NCBI GenBank assembly: GCA_021030905.1
Contig: JAGFMI010000009.1
Coordinates: 62,001-126,000, forward strand
Reading direction: 5' to 3'
Length of the DNA: 64,000 nt
DNA from: Pyrenula massariospora
Lineage: Eukaryota; Ascomycota; Eurotiomycetes; Pyrenulales; Pyrenulaceae
The position numbers and the translations under genes were made by a program. The notes under the pieces are model-generated. The model saw only the letters and a program-made list of their open reading frames with translations, did no database searches and was not told where the DNA came from. The stretch's first letter is position 1, and each line of letters starts with the position of its first letter. Below, in pieces: positions 42,698 through 55,242 of the stretch.

Positions 42698-45600
42698 ATG
42701 CAGCAAACAGATGCTGCTTCTCTAGCTGTCGGTATTGTTGCCTTGGTCTTAGTTGCAATTACCACCTCTCCTGCTATACGACGATTAAGAAAACGATTTT
42801 CCAAATCCGAATCCCCAGACTACCGGCTCCTATCTGATAAGTATGAAGATAATGATGGCGTGGCCACCGATGAATCCGAGTCTTCCTATTCAGTCCAATT
42901 GCAACGAATTCTTCTCTGTGTCATTGTTGCTGTCGGAACGCTCGTCTCCCTCATTACTGCTGTGCTAGCAACCTTGAGAAGTCAGATCCGATTGCCCGCG
43001 GAGCAATGGCTCGCTTTCATTACATGGGTAAGGTTTGACAAGTTGGCTACACGTCGAAGCTAATCGGATGGTAGATCTTTCTTCTACTTCATGTTGTGTC
43101 TACCGTCATTGAACCTTCATGTACTGCGAGATTTCGGTTGACAGTCTCGGGCTCGCTATCATCCCTTTTCCTCGCAGCTGGTATCGTCCTTGAGAATATT
43201 TCCTTCTGGTCTCGTCATGCCATGCCGGAGCCACAGAATGTTCATTTGACACTGACCCTAGTCTCTCTGGTCGCTGACATCCTGTTACTTTCCGTATTCG
43301 TTTCCGTACCTCGCAGGCCAAGTGTGTTCAGGGACAACAAGATTGTTGATCAACAATACACTGTCAGCTTGATCTCTCGCTTGTGTTTCTCATGGATTAA
43401 TCCTCTCTTGGCAACGGCTAGAAAGAACAAAACATTGGAACAAGAAGATCTCCCCAACATCGGGTTCAATACACGCTCAAAGAACCTTCGAACACGCTTC
43501 GAGGAAGTCAAAGGAACTAACAAACTATGGCGGAAGATCGTACGTGCCAACTGGTACGGCCTTACCATTCAGCTAATCCTTTGTTGCATCGTCGCGGTTG
43601 TCAATTTTGCACCCCAGGTTGCGCTTCTGTATGTCCTACGCGCTCTCGAGAAACGAGATCAAGGTTATGATAGCTCGTTCGAGGCATGGGCTTGGGTCCT
43701 GGCCTTGGGTCTCGCAATGCTCTTCTCCGGATGGTTTGAATCCTGGCTCCATTGGACGTCCTTCTCGAAGGTGGGGATTCCGATATTTGAACAGCTGTCA
43801 GCCGTGGTCTTCGGTAAGTCCATGCGACGAAAGGATGTGAAGAGTACCAGCAAGAAAAAGGACCCGTCATCCAAGATAAACGGTGAACTTGTGGTGAACA
43901 AAGGTTCTGGCCCAAAGGGTGAGGACACTGTTCCCAAAGAAGACGATGAAGAGGAAGAAGAGGAAGCTAAGACCCGACAGAGCACCATCAATTTGATTGG
44001 AGTTGACGGGAAACGGGTATCAGACTTTTCGATCTTTAGCCACATCTTCCCTGGCTCTGCTATCAGACTCATTGTTGCCTTCAGCTTCCTGATCAGCCTG
44101 ATCGGATGGATACCATTATGTTGTGGGCTACTGGTACCCGCTCTCATTACGCCCCTCAACATTTTTGCTTCCACAAGATACGCGAAGGCTCAAGACGATC
44201 TCATGAAAGTTAGAGACCAGAAGATGGCTCTGGTCACCGAAGCTCTGCAGGGCATTCGGCAGATCAAGTTCTCGGCCTTGGAGCCACAGTGGCACCGGCG
44301 TGTCATGGATATGCGGATGAAGGAGCTCAGAACCCAGTGGCGTGTCTTCCGTTTCGATACAACCTTGATCGGGATTTGGATCCTGAGCCCGATCTTACTT
44401 GCAGCAGTCTCTCTCGCCGTATATTCTATTATACATCAAGACCTTTCCGCATCAGTCGCCTTCACAACCCTGTCCGTGTTTGAGTCTATCGAAATGACGC
44501 TTTCGGTTATCCCCGAACTTACTACAGACTATCTTGACGCTAAAGTTTCGTGTGAAAGAATTGAAAAATACCTTAACGCGCCAGAACTCGAGGATACAAT
44601 CACTCCAGGCCCGACAGTGACCTTCAACAATACAACTATAGCATGGCCAATGGATGAGGGTGAAGATCACGAAGAGCCGCCATTCAAGCTTTCCGATTTA
44701 GACCTGAGCTTCCCTGAAAAAGAGTTGACCGTGATATCTGGTAAAACAGGATCCGGCAAGAGTCTGCTTCTTACTGCGATTATTGGCGAGGCAGACATCT
44801 TAGAGGGTGGGATCACCGCGCCAAAGCCTCCCCCACAACATGAGCGCTACGATGACCAGGCTACAAAGCGTGATTGGATCATTGAGGGCTCTCTTGCCTA
44901 TGTTGCCCAGATACCTTGGATTGAAAATGCCTCTATCAAGAACAATATTTTGTTTGGCTTGCCTTGCGATGATCAGCGTTACAAGAAAGTACTTCATGCT
45001 TGTGCCCTGGAAAAGGACTTGGAAATGCTGCCAGACGGCGAGCTCACCGATATTGGAGCAAACGGCATCAACTTGAGCGGCGGTCAGAAGTGGCGTGTTT
45101 CTTTTGCGCGAGCTTTGTATTCTCGAGCTGGAATACTCGTTCTCGACGACATATTTTCGGCCGTGGATGCCCATGTGGGTAGACATCTCTTCGAAGAAGC
45201 TCTAACGGGTGAACTTGGCCGTGGCCGGACTCGAATTTTGGTCACGCACCATGTAGCTCTGTGCCTGCCGAAGACAAAATATTCCGTTCTTCTCGCCGAT
45301 GGAACCGCACAACATGCTGGGACCATAGAGGAGCTTCAGCGCACCGGCAGTATCAAAGCCCTGCTGGCTCATGACGTTGAAGTGCTCGAAGATTCCTCTG
45401 ATGACACCGCCGTTGATGACGAAGAGCTAGAGCTCAGTGGTACATTAGAGCGCGTTGCGACTAACAGATCTTCTAGATCAAGAAGGAAATCTGTGGTCAT
45501 TGACCCAGAGAATGAAGGAAAAGCTGCCAACAAGACTGTAGCTCCAAAGAAGTTCACTGAAGATGAGACAAAAGAAAGGGGCGCCATCAAGTATAAAATC

Positions 45601-47719
45601 TACAAGGCTTATATCTTGGCATCTGGCGGTGTCTCGTACTGGACCTTCCTCTGGCTCGTGTTCACAGTCAATATTCTCATCTACCTTGGCAGAAGTATGA
45701 TCCTTCACCTTTGTTGCAAAGCAATTGCTAACATTAGATCCAGCCTACTGGGTGACACTTTGGACGAGATCCTATGAAACGCGTGATCAAGGTATTGTGA
45801 GCTTCTCTAGCGCCACATTCTACCCGGCTCAACATGTCATCCCTCCTCACAATCATACGGTCACCAACTTTCAAAAGTCTGGTACATCATCCAATCTCTG
45901 GTACTATCTAGGAATCTACATCGCCATTTCTATAGTTGCCTGTATCGTCAGCACAGCCAAATACTTCTTCTGCTTTGTTGCAGGGATTAGGGCATCGAAA
46001 CAACTGTTCCAGAATCTAACCTTTACGGTCCTTCGTGCGCAGCTTCGGTGGCTAGACACAGTACCTGTAGGCCGTATTCTCAATCGTTTTACAGCCGACT
46101 TCAATGTGAGTGATAATTTAAGGTGGCCGATAGCGGGTTTGCTAACGCCTTTATAGTTACTGGACAGTCGCTTAGCGAATGACTTTGGTTTCTTCCTCAA
46201 CAATGCGATGCAAGTGCTTGCGATCTTTGTAGCTGGGGTTCTTGTGTCTCCTCTGATGCTTCTCTTTTCGTTGATCGTGTTGGCAATTTGCATGCGGTAT
46301 GCTCTCTTTTACTTGGCTGGTGCTCGAGAAGCGAAACGTCTCGAATCTAATGCAAAGTCGCCAATTTTTGAGCAATTTGGCTCCGCTTTAACTGGTCTTG
46401 GAACTATCCGCGCTTTCGACAAGGTTGCAACTTACGTCGATCGTCAATATGCCAAGATCGACAGACATGCCCAATGTTACTGGAACTTGTGGCTGTTCAA
46501 TCGCTGGCTAGGCTTTCGGCTCAATGCATTCGGAGCAGTATTTGCAACTATTACTGCCGCCGTGATCGTCAGTATCCGGGGAATTGACGCAGCACTGGCA
46601 GGATTTGCGTTAAGCTTCGCGCTTATGTATACCGATGCGCTAACATGGGCACTGCGACAATACGCAAACGTCGAACTGGACATGAACGCTACAGAGCGAA
46701 TAGTTGAATACTCCAATGTTGCTATCGAGAGCCAAGACGGTCATGATGCACCAGCTGCTTGGCCAACAGAGGGAAAGCTTGAAGTCCAAGATTTGGTGGT
46801 TGGCTACGCAGCTGACCTGCCTCCCGTTCTGAAAGGTATATCATTCGATGTCGCGAAGAATCAGCGAATCGGTGTTGTTGGCCGCACAGGTGCAGGCAAG
46901 TCATCGCTGACCATGGCGCTGTTTCGTTTCCTCGAGGCGCGTGAAGGTAGTATCCACGTCGATGGACTCAACATTGCAGATCTCAAATTGCACCACCTCC
47001 GCAGCCGCCTAGCAATTATTCCTCAGGACCCTGTTCTTTTTAGTGGCACTGTTCGCAGCAATCTAGATGCTTTTAATGAGCACACCGATGCCGAGCTCGT
47101 AGACGCTCTCCAACGCGTTCACCTCATTTCATCCAACACGACAACACCGGTGACACCTACCAAGCCGAGCTCCTCCAACACGCCGACACTCGAAGCAATT
47201 GCCGAATCAGGCGCCGCCTCTGGCTCGATCACGCCCGTCAATCCCTCCAACCCCACCCTCCGCCTCAGCACAAAGATTTCCGAAGGCGGCCTCAACCTTT
47301 CACAAGGCCAACGCCAACTCCTCTGTCTGGCACGTGCCATCGTCTCCCGACCTAAGATAATGGTCCTTGATGAGGCAACTTCTGCCGTTGACATGGAGAC
47401 TGATGCGCTGATCCAGCGGAGTATCAGAGAGGAGTTTGGGGATGCAACGCTGCTTGTGATTGCACATCGGTTGAGCACGATTGCAGATTTTGATCGGATA
47501 CTTGTTCTCGGGGAGGGGAAGGTGAAGGAATATGATCAACCAACCAAGTTGATGGAGGTGGAAGATGGCGTCTTTAGGAGCATGGTGGAGGAGAGTGGGG
47601 AAAAGGAAGAGTTGATTGGGATGATCAAAGGAGAGGCCGGTGGAGAGGTCAAAGGAAGAGAAGATGACGGGGTGAAGGATCAGATTGAACAAGATAAAAA
47701 GGGAAGCGATGCGGATTGA
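42698..47719 (+). CDS. ABCC-subfamily full ABC transporter (Ybt1/MRP-like)
   Basis: Four exons, 42698-43027, 43075-45694, 45744-46105 and 46157-47719, encode 1624 residues. An N-terminal multi-helix extension (TMD0-like) precedes the TMD1-NBD1-TMD2-NBD2 core. NBD1 has Walker A SGKTGSGKS, signature LSGGQKWRVSFARAL and Walker B LVLDDIFSAVD, with Asp instead of the catalytic Glu, the asymmetry typical of ABCC proteins. NBD2 has GRTGAGKSS, a Q-loop IIPQDPVLFSGT, signature LSQGQRQLLCLARA and a complete VLDEATSAVD with the H-loop IAHRLST. TMD1 has an acidic insert (DDEEEEEEAK) and NBD2 a Ser/Thr/Pro-rich insert of about 45 residues before its signature. The family moves bile acids, glutathione conjugates and drugs into the vacuole or out of the cell; the substrate is unknown here. 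The intron-2 acceptor is ambiguous (45737 or 45743, both in frame). The palindrome at 42632 may regulate it. Confidence 0.93.
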
Positions 47720-48555
47720 GATTCATGAGTTTCAGAGGTCTTCTTAATAGAAAATGGGGATAATGTATTTAAGTTCAACGGCCAGAGCTAGAAGGCAAGT
47801 CAATTCGTGACAGGAACGCAAATGTAAATGTGTTCAGGAAGATGCACATTGCAACTAAAATACGGCAAGCGCCAATGGCATCATTAAACTAGAACTATTG
47901 TCCACATAGCGATCTCGAGAATACTATGTAATTCTGCTCTAAACATCTACCAATCACAGCAACAATAGGAAACACACCATTTCCTTCGACGGGAAGCAAG
48001 CCCGCCCCCATCTCATCTTCGAGTTGAATTGCCAAGTCCGGTTCCCGTATTTTAAAATGATCCGCAAGGCTGAAAAAGGCACAGCCCTCTTCTGCCTCTT
48101 TGCTTGGAACACGCATAGGAAGCCCAGCCCGCCCCCTTTGGAGGCGTTGCGGCTGGGGTTGTGATGTGCGATCCTTCGATCTGGTTTGTACGTAAGCTGG
48201 GGTAAGATCTGTGGAGATGGGGTATATAATATGGCAGAGGCTTTGCCGTCACTCGTGAATGGTAGGTGGGACTGTCTGCTCTTCCTTCGTGGTCCGTATT
48301 TCATAACATCTCGCTTCTTGAAACCTTCCTTTTCCTTTTTCCTTCTGCTCCTACCTACCTAGCTATTCAACACTCTAAACGCCCTCCATACCTCCCTCCC
48401 TTACCAATTTTTCCTTCACCTCCTCCCTCCGTCTATTTCGCGTTGCATGTACGGATCCACTCTGCTCCACGGCTACCGACATAAACAGCGCAAGCTCGCA
48501 GAACAGGTCCGATCACCTAAACTACAACCTAGACAACAACGACGACTCAAACGCG
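47720..48555. other. Intergenic region
   Basis: Spacer between the ABC transporter and a small gene. Pyrimidine-rich from about 48300, with CCTACCTACCTAGCT at 48350-48364, likely the leader of the downstream gene. No gene seen. Confidence 0.5.
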
Positions 48556-49238
48556 ATGGCGGAATGGGCATACGCACAGGGCAGTGGGATGAGCGCGCAG
48601 GACCGGAGCGCGAGGGAGTTCATGGCTGCGAAGGCTAGGGGCGAGGACATGTCAAAGTTCGGGTGGTACGTGCGCCCTTTTCTTCTTCTCCTTCTATTTG
48701 TTTGTGCTTCTTTTTTTGATCCTTTTGAGTTTCTCGTTGGTGTGGGCGTTGGTGTGGTGTTTTGCGTAGAGGTGCTGGATTGTCATACCATTCAACGACA
48801 GGTAGCGTTCCCAAAGCTGACGGAGAATCGCCCAGGTACCCACCAGGAGCCAGTGAGGCGGAGAAGACGAGGATCTGGAGGGAGAGGAAGAGGGCGGAGA
48901 AGGAGAGAAAGAAGCAGGCGAAGAAGGGGGGACTTGCAGACGCCAACGTGGACAAGACATCGGAGCGGAACAGTGAAGACCTTCATTTCTCAACTTCCCT
49001 CGGGCAGGAGAACCCTGGAGAAGAATCTACGAGCGACAAAGCTAAAGAGGCGTGGGAGACTCGGGACGCCGATCCCGTCGTCAGAAAGGAAGAAATTCCG
49101 GCATCAGAGAGTCTTGATTCAGGATCACTCGGTGAGTTTAGGGATGAGACCGACGAGCCGAGGAAGAAGAAGGGGGGTCTGAGCAGGATGTTTGACAAGC
49201 TGAAGGGAGGGGGTAGGGAGGGTGATGTTGTGAGGTAA
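48556..49238 (+). CDS. Small charged hypothetical protein
   Basis: Two exons, 48556-48662 and 48770-49238 (107-base intron), give 191 residues. The N-terminus reads MAEWAYAQGSGMSAQDRSAR. After the intron it continues GAGLSYHSTTGSVPKADGE and YPPGASEAEKTRIWRERKR, then a Lys/Arg/Glu-rich helix that is probably coiled-coil (about 65-95), an acidic Ser-rich region and a basic tail (RKKKGGLSRMFDKLKGG). The donor is GTGGTA: the more usual-looking GTACGT two bases downstream would give a stop after splicing, so frame decides for the weaker site. Function unknown. Coding is supported by the frame joining and by conserved-looking GYxYH-TTGxVPK phrasing I associate with small fungal proteins. Confidence 0.6.
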
Positions 49239-49828
49239 TGATCAACGGTCCTGAGCGTGGTGCCCGATGCTGCGGATGGACGTTATGATGCGGTGATATA
49301 CCCTTAATTGAGGCTACAGAAGGTTGATGCTTTTTGTAAGTATTATTGAGTCCCTGGTTACGGAGACAAGTTACAGGTCTGTCCCAATCGAGACTGGGAA
49401 GGGATTCCTCGCTCTATGAACGAAACTTTCGCCTATATGATAGCATGACATGGTATTGACACCACGTGCCACCGAAATGTGTTGGATCACGCCCGGGTTT
49501 CGACCATCAGCGTCGAAGGAATGATATATTCAGTTCTACCACGTGAGATGCAAGACTTGTTGCATTGACTTTATTGTTTCAGCATGTACGAATAAATCGG
49601 TCAAATAAGCTTGGTATCTCGTCCTCAGCAATGCCAATAATCTTTTCCAGCACTTGTTCCACTATCTCTCAGAACGCCCTGCTGACACATACCGCATAAA
49701 AACTATCACGCTGCAACGCTTGCTAGCGAATTTTAGATTGAGACCAATCGAAAACAAAGGAGAGGGACGAAAGAAACAACCAAAGCCCGGCTATTACGAC
49801 CTCCCAAATCCGAATATTCCAGCCTGTA
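49239..49828. other. Convergent 3' region
   Basis: Spacer between two convergent genes. A plus-strand frame of 73 codons (49654-49875) overlaps the Cac2 3' end antisense and is probably chance. Nothing else seen. Confidence 0.45.
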
Positions 49829-52337
49829 TTACGCCGAGCCTGCATCCGGCAGACCCTCCGTTGTTCCACCACTGACAAGTGTCGGCGCAATTCTCCTCCT
49901 CTTACCTTCCCTCTGCTTCCCGTCTTCTCTCTCGCTCTCGCTCTGTCCTTCTCTCTTTCCCAACACGCTCCCACTGACACTACTGGTCGAACTATGACTC
50001 ACATGACCCCCTCCACCACTTGCTGGCGTCATTGGCGGGGTCTGGATTGGCAGGCCTTGATGAGTCGAAGGCGGTTGGCTCGAATTTGTAGCTGTGACGA
50101 GTGGGACATGACCCATTGTAGGAGTGGGGTTGTTTTGAACGCCGGTACCGGCCGGCGTGGGTGGCTGGGCCGAAGAGAGAGTGGCAATTGAAGATGTACT
50201 GTTCGAGCGTGTTGGGGATGTGGGACGTTGTGAGAAGTGATGTGCCGGTGGCGGGATCGGTGCGGGTGAAGGGTGAGATGGAGGAGCTGGGCCGGCTTTG
50301 TGAAGAGAGGGAGATTGCGAGGTTGTAGTCGGTGTAGGAAGAGGCGTGTTGGAGGCGGATGAAGATGCCGTTGCTGCGGTCGAGATATTGGCAGGGTGTG
50401 ATTCAGAGCGATGGCGGCGATGTAAAGAGGGCACATCGCCAGTGTATGGCTGACCTAATTCGCCTGGTGTGAAGGACAGTGCGGAGCAGAAACCGTCGGT
50501 TGATGACATAAGGAGTGTGAGACCATCACTTGACCTATTGACTATGTTAACAGGTATCGAAATTAGTCGAGAATTCTTCAAAAGCTTACCAGCTTAGGTC
50601 AGAGAATGTTGCGTAGTGCAAGTTACTGACGACGCAAAGTGGCGTTTGCTGCTGCGTGTCGTAGACGAGCACAGCGTCTTGCGTTGCAACAGCATAAACC
50701 ATACGATATGGCAAGGCAAATGCTGACGCAGGACTTGTCGAGGTTTCGCCGTCAGGCATTGGCGGTCCTGAAGCCGGAACGGGCTCGCTTGTAATCGATC
50801 CGGCATGTGTGAGAGGAGGCGGATCCATCACAGACGTCGAATTTGAGCTCGCAACGGATACCATAGGATCTGGTAGAGCAGGGATCTGGTCATCTGACGA
50901 AGACGTATCAATTGCGATGTTTTGCGTTGGCTTCTGACCTTGTCTGAGGTTGTAATATATTGGAGAGCACTTGACGGCGATTGAAGGCTTCTTATGACCC
51001 GGCAGATGTGCGACAGGTGGCTTGTTGAATCCTGCCCGAGTATAAATGTAGACCGTGTTCAGAATATTGTCATCGTGTTTGGTGGGATCTAACGATGATG
51101 GATGAGTTTGCTTGTATTGACCGGAAGGAGTGAAGAGAAGACTTCCATCAGTTGCGAACGTCAAACGACGGAAGAAGGACGTGAGAGTTTCATTGTGGTA
51201 ATTGATTGTATTCTTGACCCCAAGACCCATTGCTGCTCCTAGAACAGGCGAATTGACCTCCATAGGTCTAACAGCTGGCAAAGGCAGCGAAGGTGCAGGG
51301 GAGGCTGATCTTCGGAATGACGGTGAGGACCCAAAAGACGATCTTCGGCTATGCGTGAGGGCAGGCGGATCCATTGGCATCGCTGTTGCGGCTGGAGTAC
51401 CGGGGGTCGACGGCGCAGGAGACGCAATAGCTAAATTCGCCCCTTGTGATGGTGGACGAGCTAAGTTCTCTGGAGGGGCTGGACTGCTCGAGGAGATTCG
51501 TCTACCTGGGAGGTCCATCTTGTTGAATTTTCCGTATAGAGTGCACGTCCCGTCTTTTAATTTCAGGGAGTAAATATGTACGGATCTGTCAGACGACTGT
51601 GTTGCAACAAATTCGTTCAAAGGATCCCAGGCCACGCCTTGGACATAATGACTGTGCTCGGCAATTTGCCTGATCAATTGACCTTTGAAAAGTCAGCAGG
51701 GAGTAACTCAACATGTGTAAGGCACTCACCACTTGAGGCATTATAGATTCTTGCAGTATTATCGACTCCGCCTGTAATGAAGAAGACGCCGTCAGGTGAC
51801 CATGCTAGGTCATAGATCTCAGCCCCTGTGCTCGATCTGCACATATGCTTGACTCTCCATGTTTCCTTATCTTCGGTCTCATCTTCACCAAGTGAAGGTG
51901 TATGGTTTTCGGAAGGGACCCAAAGAAGAATGTTGCCATCATCTCCAGCTGAAGCTAGCATATCACCTGGAATTCTAAGTATTGGCCGAGCAGGGACCGA
52001 GAAAGATAACCAACCTTTTGGGCAAAACCGTACGACATTGACCGTCTGGGCATGTCTTTGGAGGGTGGAGAGATATGTAACAATTCTTTCCTCGCCTTTG
52101 CTCTCGACGCTCCACAGCTTTGCTGGCTGTCAGTTAAGGGAATAGTTTAGAAGGGCCAGACAACGTACTCGCACGTTCTTATCTCTATTCAACCGTTAGC
52201 ATAGCTCACTTGAACATGCTGGAAACTTACCCTCCACATGTTGCAAACCTATTTCTTGACCCATGCGGCTGAAAGTGTATGGAGTAAATCGGAGAGCTTT
52301 CGCTATGCCAGGAGATAAGGAGAGGAGCGGCCTTCAT
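49829..52337 (-). CDS. CAC2: Chromatin assembly factor 1 subunit B (p60, Cac2), WD40 protein
   Basis: Six exons on the minus strand, 52337-52231, 52184-52169, 52117-52015, 51966-51730, 51682-50590 and 50534-49829, give 753 residues. The N-terminus MKAAPLLISWHSESSPIYSIHF and FATCGGDKNVRLWSVES are CAF-1 p60 signatures, and exon 2 is only 16 bases. WD40 repeats follow: [110 protein letters not shown]; and later units. A long Ser/Pro-rich insert lies inside the propeller (about residues 220-315), and the C-terminal 200 residues are Ser/Thr/Pro-rich, ending in a basic KRRRIAP. CAF-1 deposits H3-H4 onto newly replicated DNA with PCNA. All five introns (46-55 bases) restore family sequence when removed. 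Confidence 0.93.
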
Positions 52338-53485
52338 GTTAACTGATAGGCCCCTAGGGCCCTATGCGGAAGATTGAACCAGCTTTTGAAATCGGGAGAG
52401 AATCTTTATCACAATTGGTATGCCGAAGAACGATATACGGCTGTGGTGCGCAGCGCTTTCAGGCAGGGGATCGGCCCGTCAGCTAGGACCTCTTGGTGTT
52501 GGTACGGGTGGATCAGGGACTGCCGGACACGAGGGGATGTTGGAAGGAAGCTGCTCGCATGAAAGATTTATATAGCTTGTTGGCGGCAGAGAGGATTGCG
52601 GAAAGATCTGAGACGGGATCAACGTAAGAGGATGCTAAGGGGAAGTTTCGGTGAGTTGAAGCTACTGCTGCTGCTACTTCAGCTCTGGAGCAAAGGGAAG
52701 TCACAGAAAGCGGAGGTCGCGGGACGCGCCTCTGGGCAAATCAGACGCGACGGCCGCCAGAACCCCATTCCAGCTCTTACCCCGCCACGTGACCGCCGCC
52801 ATCTACCCTCTGTCTGCCAGGAACGGCGGCCTGTTCGCCAACACTGATCTGGACCATACGGCACATGTTGCCACGTTTACGGCGTCAAAGCATCGTTCGG
52901 CATGAAGCTATCAATCACGTCCCATATCTATCTAGATCGAAGGCGCAGGGAATTGGCCCCTTTCCTTGCCGGGCCACCCCCCTCCAACGCTCTGACGACC
53001 GTGCCCAGGCGAAGAGTGGAGTAGCTTTTGTCGCAGTGTTTGAACGGAAAAAGAAAACGAAAAATCGGCTACCCAAAACACTAAAGGCTGACCCAATCCG
53101 AAGACATGCTCGCTCGCCTAACTCATCCTCCGTTTCAATTTTGGTATGAGCCACAACTGGCTAGTGGCGTGCCCGAACAGCTTGTTTCGAAATCGGAAAA
53201 GATTCCTCTTTGGATCACTGGAAACGACTTGTCCTAAATACCACCAGATCGGCTGGATCTTTGCGTTCTGAATGTCTCCTGATTGTACCCGTTGATGTTC
53301 CATTGTAATGACAGGCGTGTAGCAGACGAAACTAGGGTCTAAGCTATCAACGTCGTTGGGTGGTGGTGAATATGGATCCACCGATCCGCGATCAGCGGGT
53401 TGGGCATTTTAGTTCTGCTGTGGCCGAAACGCAACATCAGATCAAATGCAAGGAGTACATGCGGCCGCAGAAAATCTGGGTAAAG
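52338..53485. other. Intergenic region
   Basis: About 1.1 kb between the Cac2 start and the end of the PPZ gene, both on the minus strand. It contains the Cac2 promoter and PPZ 3' region. No gene or repeat seen. Confidence 0.5.
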
Positions 53486-55242
53486 CTAATAACTCTGGGC
53501 AGAGACAACAGCCGGCTGAAAACAAAGATTATTAGCCATCGACATCTTTTAGGTATGCCGTGCGAGGAAACGCTGGGGCCAACTTACAGGACTATTGAGC
53601 ATGCTGTTGCGCTTGTTCCTCCCTTTCTTGATGTGGCTTTTGAGCGCGCTTGAGTCGAGCGGCTTTAGCAATTCGAAACTACAAAGCAACTCCTCCGAGA
53701 CCGACATGACGGCACCCCAGTTGTCAAATTCGCCGCAATACTAGCCCCACATTAGCATATCTCTCAAACCGAAACAAAGATGCTGCTGCTTACATTGGGT
53801 GCTGAGAAGACTGTGACGAGTATACGGTCGGTGAAGAATTCGTAGCCATCTTCGACAACCATGTGCGCGCGGCATACCAGATCAAAGTCATGCTTCTGCA
53901 AGAAGTTCATGATGACTTTCTTTCCAAAACAATAACTAACACCACGTTCATTCGATTCCCAGTCAGACTCGATATCAGCCGGATCACTCCAGAGAAGATC
54001 ATTCAGTAGTCCATAATCAGGCACGTCAGTTGGCCTGGCAATATTACGGATATCGTCCATATGCGAAAGGCTCGGCGAGAGGCCACCATGCACACAAAAA
54101 ATCTTTCCTGCCACGATGGAGGCAATTGGCAAACAGTTGAAGGTATCAACGAAAGCCTTCCAGGCCTTGATATTGGTTCTACGTTTGCACTCGTCGTAGA
54201 AACCGTAGACACGGGTGACGTTCGCGCATTCATGGTTTCCCCTGAGGAGGAAAAAGTTTTCTGGATATTTGAGCTTGTAACAGAATAAGAGGAGGATAGT
54301 TTCAAGACTTTGCTTTCCTCGATCCACGTAGTCCCCAAGGAATAAATAGTTGGCAGCCGGGGGGAACCCACACATCTCGAAGAGACGGATCAAATCTGTG
54401 TATTGCCCATGAATGTCTCCAACAATCTTTACCGGCGCAGACAGCTCCAGCAATGCAGGCTGTGACAAAATGAGTTCTCGCACCTTTGCGCAAATTGCCA
54501 TTATCTCGGCATTCTTGAGTGCCACAGCCTTAGTCACCTTGGTAGAATAGCCTGCATCTAAGAGCCGTGAGATCATATCATCAAGGTCCGGCTCGCTCAC
54601 GGTGATGTTGCCCATGCCGCCCGGTGAAGCACTTGCTGCTTCAATCAGTCGATCGGCAAATGATGGCTCGGCTTTGGGGTTGATCTGTCCACTTCGCTTG
54701 ATCAAAATGGATTCTCCGGGCTTCTGGACATGTGGTTGATGAACTATACCAGAGGGAGGCTGGTCAGAAACCATATCGACCTCGCCCGCTCTTTGTGCGC
54801 GATTCACGTCCTTGTGGCCCTTCCCAACTGTTGCTGATTGCGTTGGCGACGGTGGCGGTGAGCCTGATGGAGGGGTCGGAACGTCCTCTCCGTCTGGTGA
54901 TATCGGCGATTGGGCAGAAGAATTAGAATCGCTTCTCTTCGCCTTGTTTGAGTCTTTCCCACTCTTTGACGATTTGATTGAGCCGGAGTCTGACTTATCT
55001 CCAGCAGGCCCGTCTAGCCCTGAGAGATAACCAGAGCTGGCTCTTGGACTATCCGTAGATTTATCTCGATCACCTTTTGAGCCAGGAATTTTAGACCTGA
55101 TTGATCCTCGGAAGGATCTCATGGACTCTTTCGTATCTGACTTGCTAAATGAAGGGTATGCCTGGAGATTGTCTCCGAGCGAGGAAGCGGCACTTTTTGG
55201 TGTTCGGGGACCATCGCCCGCTTTGGATTGCTGCTGGCCCAT
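53486..55242 (-). CDS. PPZ1: Serine/threonine phosphatase of the PPZ (Ppz1/Ppz2) type
   Basis: Three exons on the minus strand, 55242-53794, 53740-53588 and 53515-53486, give 543 residues. The start MGQQQSK fits an N-myristoylation signal. Residues 8-215 form the Ser/Thr/Pro-rich, basic, disordered head typical of PPZ. The PP1-like catalytic domain follows, starting [15 protein letters not shown]. It has metal and phosphate motifs GDIHG (275-279), GDYVDRG (303-309) and RGNHE (334-338), then [22 protein letters not shown] and, across intron 1, [19 protein letters not shown]. The last exon encodes only nine residues (PAVVSAQSY). In yeast Ppz1 limits potassium uptake and salt tolerance and is inhibited by Hal3/Vhs3. 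The fungus-specific head separates it from plain PP1. Plasma-membrane association by myristoylation is inferred. Confidence 0.95.

Noticed and set aside
21747-47719. Secondary-metabolite cluster suggested by the P450 and the ABC transporter
   Set aside because: They lie 19 kb apart with housekeeping genes between, and there is no PKS, NRPS, terpene synthase or pathway regulator in the window.
49654-49875. 73-codon plus-strand frame in the convergent spacer
   Set aside because: It runs antisense into the Cac2 terminal exon and has no family resemblance.
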